A stretch of 64,000 nt of DNA, taken from NCBI GenBank assembly GCA_044221335.1, contig JBGAPI010000022.1, positions 1 to 64,000 of the forward strand. Direction: 5' to 3'. A model generated the notes under the pieces. It had not been told where the DNA came from and did not search any database. It saw only the letters and a program-made list of their open reading frames with translations. Made by a program: the position numbers and the translations under genes. This DNA is from JBGAPI01 sp044221335. GTDB lineage: Bacteria; Pseudomonadota; Gammaproteobacteria; Xanthomonadales; Ahniellaceae. Numbering within the stretch: position 1 is the stretch's first letter; each line of letters starts with the position of its first letter. Positions 1 through 7,800 of the stretch are shown here, in pieces.

Positions 1-69
1 TCGAACCCGCATGACCTTGCGGCCGAGGGATTTTAAGTCCCATGCGTCTACCAGTTTCGCCATCCGGGC
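1..69 (-). tRNA. tRNA-Leu (anticodon TAA), 3' end cut by window edge
   Basis: Read on the minus strand, the 5' end GCCCGGATGGC lies at position 69. A D-arm follows, then an anticodon stem-loop with loop CTTAAAA (anticodon TAA), then a long variable arm (CCTCGGCCGCAAGGTC) that marks a class II tRNA such as Leu. The start of the T-arm is also visible. The T-arm end, acceptor 3' strand and CCA lie beyond position 1. It is the last visible gene of a tRNA-Gly/Cys/Leu operon. Confidence 0.93.
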
Positions 70-208
70 TTCGCTGCGCTGGCGCGCTGCGATGGAATTC
101 TAGTCTTTCGCCAGTGGCAGGCGGTGGCGCCAGCTGGATTGGTGGTCGAAGCAGACGAGCGCGTGTGCAGCGGCGCCGCTGCGGCGCCTGAAGGAATTTC
201 GCGAAGGA

Positions 209-282
209 TGGAGGCCAGGACCGGAATCGAACCGACGTACGCGGCTTTGCAGGCCGCTGCATGACCACTCTGCCACCTGGCC
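209..282 (-). tRNA. tRNA-Cys (anticodon GCA)
   Basis: The minus strand folds as a 74-nt tRNA. The acceptor stem pairs GGCCAGG with CCTGGCC, the anticodon loop is CTGCAAA (GCA), the T-arm carries GGTTCGATTCC, and discriminator T is followed by an encoded CCA. It lies between tRNA-Gly upstream and tRNA-Leu downstream on the same strand. Confidence 0.95.
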
Positions 283-351
283 GGTGACTCAGAGTCCGGG
301 GCCGTTGCGATGCCTGGAGTGGATGGCATCCGGAACCTGGGCTCTGAAACA

Positions 352-378
352 ACAAGACCCCGTCGCGCGGGGTCTTGT
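352..378 (-). terminator. Hairpin between tRNA-Gly and tRNA-Cys
   Basis: A perfect 10-bp inverted repeat (ACAAGACCCC / GGGGTCTTGT) with a 7-nt loop lies just 3' of tRNA-Gly. On the minus strand it is followed by TGTTTC, a poor U-tract. It could be a leaky terminator that lowers Cys and Leu tRNA output, or a processing signal. The stem is seen; the role is inferred. Confidence 0.5.
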
Positions 379-387
379 CTTGAATCT

Positions 388-463
<76 letters not shown>

Positions 464-474
464 AGGGAGCGCGC

Positions 475-502
475 ATCATACGCAGGAAATTTTTCATGTC
501 AA
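475..502 (-). promoter_or_regulatory. Sigma-70 promoter of the tRNA operon
   Basis: The minus strand carries a perfect -35 TTGACA (497-502), a 16-bp AT-rich spacer and -10 TATGAT (475-480). A GC-rich discriminator (GCGCGCTCCC) follows directly before tRNA-Gly. GC-rich discriminators are typical of stringently controlled stable-RNA promoters. This is the strongest promoter seen in the window. Confidence 0.85.
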
Positions 503-532
503 CACTTTTTCGCCGAGATTTTTCGATCTCGT

Positions 533-1462
533 TCAGCCGCTGCTGGAACGATTCGACACCCCGTGCGGCACATGCCCCGCCGCCACGTGCTGCGCCGCCG
601 ACTCGACGTTCTTGTGGGAGTCGTCGAAGAAGATGTCGGCGCCGAAGGCCGACAGGAACGGGCCCTTGTCGCGGCCGCCGAGGAACAGCGACTCGTCGAT
701 GCGTACGCCCCAGCGGCGCAGCGTCAGGATCACCCGCTTGTGCGCCGGGGCCGAGCGCGCGGTGACCAGCGCGGTGCGGATCGGCGCGGTCTCGGCCGGG
801 AACGCGGCCTGGATGCGGTGCACGGCGGTGAGGAAGCCGCGGAACGGGCCGCCGGGCAGCGGCTCGGCGGCGCGCTCGCTCTCGTTGGCATGGAAGGCGT
901 CGAGGCCCTGCTCCTGGCTGATCCGCTCGGACTCGTCGCCGAACAGCACCGCGTCGCCGTCGAAGGCGATGCGCAGCTCGGGGTGGCGCGACTCCGGGGC
1001 CTTGGACTGCAGGATCGTGGCGGCCGCCATGCCGATCTCGAGCGCGCGGGTGACGTCCTCGACGTTGGACGACAGGAACAGGTCGGCGCCGAAGGACTGC
1101 GCGTAGGGGTAGGTCGAGGCGCCGCTGGTGAAGGCGGCGCGCACGATGTCGAGGCCGTAGTGCTCGATCGAATTGAAGATGCGAAGGCCGGTATCGCCCG
1201 AGTTGCGCGATAGCAGGATCACTTCGACCCGCGGCGTCGCGTCCGACACCTGATTGAGGCGCAGCAGCTTCTCGACCAGCGGGAAGGCGATTCCCGGGTC
1301 GAGAATGTCGTTCTCGTGGGCGATCTGGAAGCGGCGGTAGGCGTCGAGACCCTCGCGCTCGAACAGCGCGTGGCTCTCGCGCAGGTCGAACAGGGCGCGC
1401 GACGATATGGCGACTACGAGGCGCTCGCCCTCCGCGGCGCCGGCAGTCGCCATCGGGGTCAT
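533..1462 (-). CDS. Cytosolic 5'-nucleotidase type 1 family protein
   Basis: A 309-aa soluble protein resembling the bacterial members of the cytosolic 5'-nucleotidase IA family (PF06189), which dephosphorylate purine mononucleotides such as AMP and IMP. The N-terminal part (VVAISSRALFDLRESHALFE) and the segments VEVILLSRNSGDTG and LRIAFDGDAVLFGDE fit that family, and the length is typical. The stop of the upstream protease overlaps this start as ATGA, so translation is probably coupled; a second ATG three codons in (1453) is also possible. It is the last gene of the minus-strand run from gdhB and lies just upstream of the tRNA operon promoter. Substrate is inferred from family only. Confidence 0.85.
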   Translation of the reverse strand: MTPMATAGAAEGERLVVAISSRALFDLRESHALFEREGLDAYRRFQIAHENDILDPGIAFPLVEKLLRLNQVSDATPRVEVILLSRNSGDTGLRIFNSIEHYGLDIVRAAFTSGASTYPYAQSFGADLFLSSNVEDVTRALEIGMAAATILQSKAPESRHPELRIAFDGDAVLFGDESERISQEQGLDAFHANESERAAEPLPGGPFRGFLTAVHRIQAAFPAETAPIRTALVTARSAPAHKRVILTLRRWGVRIDESLFLGGRDKGPFLSAFGADIFFDDSHKNVESAAQHVAAGHVPHGVSNRSSSG

Positions 1463-3954
1463 TCGAAGCCGTCCAGGAACATCGCGTCGACCACGCTGGT
1501 GACCTCGAGCACCAGCGTCGCGCTGGCGCTGCGCGACTGCGCGTCGGTCACGCTGACCGCCATGTTCTTGGTGCCGACGCTGGTCCCGGCGGAGACCGTT
1601 CCCGAGTAGCTCCAGAGGTTGTCGCCGGCGGTGACGTCGCCGTTCAGGCCGTCGTCGCGGAAGGCCTGGCTGGCGCTGCCGCCGATCGCCGTCAGGTTCG
1701 CGGTCACCGTGACGCCGGAGCTGGCCGGGTTCGTGCCCGGCGTCATGTTCACGGTGAACAGCACGTTGCCGCCGGCCATCTGGCTGGACGGCGTCGACGC
1801 GGCAGTGGCGGTCGGGGCGGTCGGAAGCGTGACCGTCAGGGGGATGTTGGCGCCGGCGTTGCGGCCCTGGGAATCGCTGATGGCGACCGGAAGGCTCTTG
1901 GCGCCGCCGGAGGTTGCGGCGGAAATCGTCGCGGAGTAGCTGAAGACGTTGTCGCCGGGCGTGGCATCGCCGCCGAGGCCGTCGTCATGAAACGCGCTGA
2001 CGGCGCTGCCGCCGATCGACGTGAGGTCGCCGGTGACGGCGAGGCCGGTGCTGGCCGGATTCGTCCCCGGCGTCACCGCGACCGTGAGCAGCACGTTGCC
2101 GGTCGTGTACTGGGTCGAGGGCGTCGACTGCGCGGTCGCCGTCGGTGACGTCGGCAACGTGACGGTCAGCGCGATGTTGGTGCTCGCAGTGCGGCCCTGG
2201 GAGTCTCGAATCGTCATCGGCAGGGACTTCGCGCCCCCGGCGGTGGCGGCGGAGATCACCGCGGAGTAGCTGAAGATGTTGTCGCCGGACGTGGCGTCTC
2301 CGTTGAGGCCATCGTCGTGGAACGCGGTGCCGACACTGCCGCCGATGGCCGTGAGATCCCCGGTGATGACGATCCCACTGCTGGTCGGCGTCGTGCCCGG
2401 CGTTGCAGTCACCGTGAGCAGCACGTTGCCGCCGCTGTACTGGGTCGCCGGCGCGGCCTGGCCGCTGCCGGAAGGCGCGCTGAGCGTCCCGAGACTGCTT
2501 ACCGCCGCCAGCACGTCCAGCGATCCCTTGCCGTAGACCGCGTTCGGAACCACCGACCCCATGAACGAGCCGCAGTTCTGCGCACTCGTGCGGGCGATCG
2601 CGCTGTTGTAGAGCGCCGCCTGCAGCTGAGCCGGCTGGCCGCGCAGCGACGGATTCGCGCCGATCAGCAGCGCGACGGCGCCGGCGACATGCGGGCCCGC
2701 CATGCTGGTGCCCGACAGGCTGCTGTAGCTGTTGCCGGGGATCGACGAGCGCACGGCGGAGCCCGGCGCGGCGATGTCCGGCTTCAGGCGACCGCTGCCG
2801 TCGACGGTGACCGGGCCGCGGCTGGAGAAGCTGGTCACGGTACCGGCGTTGTTGGTCGCCGCGACGGCGAAGGATTCCGCAAAGATCGCCGGCGGGTCGC
2901 TCACCGTGCTGCAGGCGCTGCCCGAATTTCCGGCCGAGGCGACGAACAGCACGCCGGCCTGGCGCGCGGCGTGGATCGCGTCGCTGATCAGGTTGAAGTT
3001 GCTGGTGGTGCAGCCTTCCGAGGTCGGGCAGCCCCAGGAATTGTTGATCGAGTCCGGCGCCATCGACGGATCCGGCAGGTTGCCGGAGAGGTTGGTCGGC
3101 GCGGTCGCCCACTGGATGCACTCGATGTAGCGCGCCGGGGTGCCGTCGCCCGCGTTCATGTTGCGGCAGCCGATCCAGCGCGCGCCGGGCGCGACGCCGA
3201 TCTGGTTGGCTGCACCATCGTCGCCGACCATGGTGCCCATCGTGTGGGTGCCGTGCTGATTGTCGTCGCAGGGGGCGGGGCTGTCGTTGCCGCAGGGATT
3301 GCCGACCGAGTCGTGGATCGCGTCGTGCCAGTTGTAGTTGTGGTTGGCGGTCGTGCCGTTCCAGCCGCGGTACTGGCGCTTCAGCGCGGGGTGATCCCAC
3401 TGGTAGCCGGTGTCCGCCCCCGAGACCACGGCGCCCTGGCCCGCGTTGCTCAACGCCCAGACCTGCGGCGCCTTGACCGCGGTGATGTTGCCCTCGACGG
3501 CGGCGATCACCTTCGGCGCTTCCGGCGTCGTCGGCTCCTGCAGCCAGGAGAAGCCGTCGCCCTGGCCGAGGCCGCGCACGTGCGGATTGGCGGCGATCTG
3601 CACCACCTCCGGCAGCTCGGCGTAACGCTCGAGGTCGGCGCGCGGAATCCGCGCCCAGATCGCGTTGACGATCCAGAACGGCCGCGACTCGACCTTGCGC
3701 GCATCGAGCAGCGACTGCAGGCGCGACTGGCTGCGCAGCGCCGCGCGCTGGCGGTTCTGCACGGCGCCTGAGGCATCGACCGTGCGCAGCTTCGAGGCGA
3801 GCGGCGGCAGGTTGCCGCCGTCGAGCATCAGCAGCACTTCGACGCTGTCGTCGGCGGCACCGGCGCGGAGCGACGCGTCGATCTTGTCGGCGGCATGGCC
3901 GAGGCTGCCGGCGAGCAGCAGGAGGATGGCGAGCGAGGTACGAACGAGACGCAT
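1459..3954 (-). CDS. Secreted S8 (subtilisin-like) serine protease with three C-terminal repeats
   Basis: An 831-aa precursor with a Sec signal peptide (about residues 1-21) and an inhibitor-I9-like propeptide region (about 35-125). The S8 catalytic domain (about 170-490) shows Asp181 (SGADTGY), His234 (HGTHTMG), oxyanion Asn343 (SAGNSGS) and catalytic Ser417 (SGTSMAGPHVAG). Three tandem repeats of about 110 aa follow (493-602, 603-712, 713-820). Each has a DDGLxGDxTxGDN motif that looks like a calcium loop. The protein ends in FLDGFE, a C-terminal motif that I recall from secreted proteins of this order. An extracellular general protease is likely. It lies 25 bp downstream of nadK and overlaps the 5'-nucleotidase by four bases. 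Confidence 0.95.
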   Translation of the reverse strand: MRLVRTSLAILLLLAGSLGHAADKIDASLRAGAADDSVEVLLMLDGGNLPPLASKLRTVDASGAVQNRQRAALRSQSRLQSLLDARKVESRPFWIVNAIWARIPRADLERYAELPEVVQIAANPHVRGLGQGDGFSWLQEPTTPEAPKVIAAVEGNITAVKAPQVWALSNAGQGAVVSGADTGYQWDHPALKRQYRGWNGTTANHNYNWHDAIHDSVGNPCGNDSPAPCDDNQHGTHTMGTMVGDDGAANQIGVAPGARWIGCRNMNAGDGTPARYIECIQWATAPTNLSGNLPDPSMAPDSINNSWGCPTSEGCTTSNFNLISDAIHAARQAGVLFVASAGNSGSACSTVSDPPAIFAESFAVAATNNAGTVTSFSSRGPVTVDGSGRLKPDIAAPGSAVRSSIPGNSYSSLSGTSMAGPHVAGAVALLIGANPSLRGQPAQLQAALYNSAIARTSAQNCGSFMGSVVPNAVYGKGSLDVLAAVSSLGTLSAPSGSGQAAPATQYSGGNVLLTVTATPGTTPTSSGIVITGDLTAIGGSVGTAFHDDGLNGDATSGDNIFSYSAVISAATAGGAKSLPMTIRDSQGRTASTNIALTVTLPTSPTATAQSTPSTQYTTGNVLLTVAVTPGTNPASTGLAVTGDLTSIGGSAVSAFHDDGLGGDATPGDNVFSYSATISAATSGGAKSLPVAISDSQGRNAGANIPLTVTLPTAPTATAASTPSSQMAGGNVLFTVNMTPGTNPASSGVTVTANLTAIGGSASQAFRDDGLNGDVTAGDNLWSYSGTVSAGTSVGTKNMAVSVTDAQSRSASATLVLEVTSVVDAMFLDGFE

Positions 3955-3979
3955 GGAAGGCTTCCGTGAGCGTGAAGGA

Positions 3980-4750
3980 TTACCCGGCGAACTGTTCCGC
4001 CAGGATTCGTTCCTCGAGACTGTGCTCGGGGTCGAACAGCAAGGTCATGGTGTGCTGCTGCGACTCGCGCAGCAGCACCTCGATCACGTCGCGGACTTCG
4101 GCGGAGTCCGCGGTGGCGCTGACCGGGCGCTTGTAGTGGTCGAGGATCTCGAAGCGGATCTCGGTCTCGGAACGCAGGATCGCGCCGCGCCAGCGCCGCG
4201 GCCGGAACGGAGCGATCGGCGTCAGCGCCAGCACGCCGCTGCCGAGCGGCAGGATCGGGCCGTTGGCGGAGAGGTTGTAGGCGGTCGAGCCGGCCGCGGT
4301 CGACACCATCACGCCGTCGCAGACCAGTTCGTCCATCCGCACCGAGCCGTTGAGCGAGACCCGGATCTTCGCCGCCTGCTTGGTCTGGCGCAGCAGCGAG
4401 ATCTCGTTGAAGGCCAGCAGGTCGGTCGTGTTGCCGGACTCCTGCACCGCCTGCATCTCGAGCGGCTTCAGCACCGCCGGCTGGGCGCGGGCGATCCGCT
4501 CCAGCAGGTCGTCGGGCCGGTACAGGTTCATCAGAAAGCCCACCGTGCCGGCCTTCATCCCGAACACCGGCTTGGCGGTCTGCCGGTAGCGATGCAGGGT
4601 CTGCAGCATGAAGCCGTCGCCGCCCATCGCGACGATCACGTCGGCGTCCGCCGGTTTCACGTTGCCGAAGCGCTTCTCCATCTCGGCCAGCGCCACCTGG
4701 CCGTTGTCCGACTTGCTGGCGAGGAAGGCGATCTTCTGCGGATCGGGCAT
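3980..4750 (-). CDS. nadK: NAD kinase
   Basis: A 256-aa ATP-NAD kinase that makes NADP from NAD in the cytoplasm. It carries the diagnostic GGDG motif (residues 43-46, catalytic Asp45), the glycine-rich GMKAGTVGFL segment and the conserved NE pair (FNEIS, 115-116). VSTAAGSTAYNLSANGP matches the substrate-binding region. An in-frame start 22 codons upstream (4816) exists but has no ribosome binding site. The ATG at 4750 has GGAG six bases upstream and gives the usual family length, so I chose it. It lies directly downstream of the NAD-dependent glutamate dehydrogenase gene. Confidence 0.95.
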   Translation of the reverse strand: MPDPQKIAFLASKSDNGQVALAEMEKRFGNVKPADADVIVAMGGDGFMLQTLHRYRQTAKPVFGMKAGTVGFLMNLYRPDDLLERIARAQPAVLKPLEMQAVQESGNTTDLLAFNEISLLRQTKQAAKIRVSLNGSVRMDELVCDGVMVSTAAGSTAYNLSANGPILPLGSGVLALTPIAPFRPRRWRGAILRSETEIRFEILDHYKRPVSATADSAEVRDVIEVLLRESQQHTMTLLFDPEHSLEERILAEQFAG

Positions 4751-4841
4751 GACGGACTCCGGCGGCTTCTGGCCGCTCAAGATGCGGAACGCGAGGTTGG
4801 CGAGGCTGACGGACATCGCGGGTTCGGCGAGAGGCGCGCGG

Positions 4842-7800
4842 TCAGCCCGCGCGCGTCCCCGCCTGTGCCAGCTGGGCGAGGCGCCGGACGGCCACCGACA
4901 CCGTCGGATAGTCCATCGCCACCTGGTTGCGCATGTCGGCGAGCATCGACAGCGTGTACTTCAGCTGGGTGTCGTCGCGGCCGAGCCAGCCGCCGACCAG
5001 CTCGCGGCCGGCGTGGCCGTTGGCACTGGCCAGCACCTGCCCCGCCAGCGCCTGCTGCTGCGCGTAGAGCTCGTCGCGCAGCGAACCGCGGGCATGCGCG
5101 TGCCAGCGGCCGTCGACCGGCAGCTCCTCGATCCGCGCCATCAGCCACTTCAGGTGCAGCGCCTCGCCGAGCCCGAAGTAGACCTGCGCGACCTGGGCGA
5201 CCGGCAGCTTCTTCGCCTGCGCGACCTCGATGATGTCGAGCGCCGAGGCCAGCGCGGTGAGCGAGGCCAGGCCTTCGGCCAGCTCGTCCGGGAAGCCGGC
5301 CTTGATCCAGCGCTCGCGCTCGGCCTTCATCGCCGCACGATCCTCGTCGGCCGCGACTTCGTCCAGTTGTCCGCGCAGCGCGGCCATGCCGCCGCCGAAG
5401 CGCTCCACCGCCGCCGCGATGTCGATGCGGTTGCCGGCGAAATTGAGCAGCCAGCGGGTCAGGTGGCGCATCAGGCTCCAGATCCGCAGCAGCGCATCGA
5501 TCTGGGCATTGCCGTGGACCTTGCCGTCCAGACCCTCGATCCCGCTCCACAGCGCGCGCGCGTCGAGGATCTCGCGTGCCACCGCGTAGGCCTTGGCGAT
5601 CTCGCCCGCCGAGCGACCGGTGTCCTCGGCCATCCGCAGGACGAAGGTCGACCCCATCCGGTTCACCATCGAGTTGGTGATCGCGGTGGCGATGATCTCG
5701 CGGCGCAGGCGATGCTGTTCCATGTTGTCGCGGAACTTCTCCTGCAGCGGCCGCGGGAAGTAGCGGACCAGTTCCTTGGAGAGATAGGGATCCTCCGGCA
5801 CGTCGGTCTCGACCAGCTGGTTGAACAGCACGATCTTCGAGTACGACAGCAGGATCGACAGCTCCGGCCGGGTCAGGCCCTGGCCGCGCGCCTTGCGCTC
5901 GGCGAGCTCGGCGTCGGACGGCAGGAACTCGATCTGGCGGTCGAGCAGGCCCTGGGACTCCAGCGTCCGGATGAAGTGCTGCTTGGCGCCCAGGCGGTGC
6001 ACCGACATCCGCTCCATCACGCTGATCGCCTGGTTCTGCATGTAGTTGTCGCGCAGCACCAGCTGCTCGACCTCGTCGGTCATCGAGGCGAGCAGAACGT
6101 TGCGCTCGTCGATCGTGAGCTGGCCGCGCTGCACGGCGTCGTTCAGCAGGATCTTGATGTTGACCTCGTGGTCCGAGGTGTCGACACCGGCGGAGTTGTC
6201 GATGAAGTCGGTGTTGAGCAGGACGCCGTTCTGCGCCGCCTCGATGCGGCCCTTCTGGGTCGCGCCGAGGTTGCCGCCCTCGCCGATCACCTTGCAGCGC
6301 AGGTCGCGGCCGTTGATCCGGATCGCGTTGTTGGCGCGGTCGCCGACATCGGCGTGGGTCTCGGCGCTGGCCTTGACGTAGGTTCCGATGCCGCCGTTCC
6401 ACAGCAGGTCGACCGGCGCCTTCAGGATCGCGGTCATCAGCTCGTTCGGGGTCAGGCTGTCGGCCTCGGATTCGATGCCCAGCACCGCCTTGATCTCCGC
6501 CGACACCGGGATGGTCTTCAGCGAGCGCGGGAAGACGCCGCCGCCCGCGGAGATCAGCGACTTGTCGTAGTCGTCCCAGGACGATCGCGGCAGGTTGAAC
6601 ATGCGCTCGCGCTCGACGAAGGAGCGCGCCGCGTCCGGGTTCGGATCCAGGAAGATGTGGCGGTGGTCGAAAGCCGCGAACAGGCGGATGTGCTTCGACA
6701 GCAGCATGCCGTTGCCGAACACGTCGCCGGACATGTCGCCGACGCCGACGCAGCTGAAATCCTCGCTCTGGCTGTCGCGTCCGAGCGAGCGGAAGTGGCG
6801 CTTCACCGACTCCCAGCCGCCCTTCGCGGTGATGCCCATCTTCTTGTGGTCGTAGCCCTGCGAGCCGCCGGAGGCGAAGGCGTCGCCGAGCCAGAAGCCA
6901 TGCTCCGCCGAGACCGCGTTGGCGATGTCGGAGAAGGTCGCGGTGCCCTTGTCGGCCGCGACGACGAGATACGGATCGTCCGCGTCGTGGCGCACCACGT
7001 CCTTCGGATGGACGACCTGTCCGCCGACCAGGTTGTCGGTGATGTCGAGCAGGCCGTTGATGAACATCCGGTAGCAGGCCACGCCCTCGGCCAGCTGCTG
7101 GTCGCGATCGCCACCGACCGGAGGCCGCTTGACGAAGAAGCCGCCCTTCGCGCCGACCGGCACGATCACGGTGTTCTTCACCATCTGCGCCTTCACCAGG
7201 CCCAGCACTTCGGTGCGGAAGTCCTCGCGCCGGTCCGACCAGCGCAGGCCGCCGCGCGCGACCGCGCCGAAGCGCAGGTGCACGCCCTCGACCCGCGGCG
7301 AGTAGACGAAGATCTCCCGGTAGGGGCGCGGCTTCGGCAGGTCCGGGACCTTGGCCGGATCCAGCTTGAAGCTCATCTGCTCGCGCGGCTTGCCGTCGCG
7401 GGTCTGGTAGACGTTGGTGCGCAGGGTGGCGCCGACCATCGCGCCGAAGCTGCGCAGGATGCGGTCCTCGTCGAGCGAGGCGACGCGCTCCATCACCTGC
7501 TTCAGCAGCTTGCTGACCGCCTGCATCTGGGCCGATCGATCGCCGCCGCGCCCGTCGACCAGCTCGGTGACGGCATTCGGGTGCGCCTTGGCGAAGTCTT
7601 CGGGCAGCAGCCCCTCGACATCGCGCAGCAGGCGCCGCTTGCCGGCCTCGACCTGGGTGCGTCCGGCATTGTCGCGGGCGGGATCGAACTTCGCCTCGAA
7701 CAGCTCGACCAGCAGGCGGGCCATCAGCGGATAGCGGTTGACCGTCTCCTGCATGTACTCCTGGGAGAACGGCAGGCCGGTCTGCAGCAGGTACTTGCAG

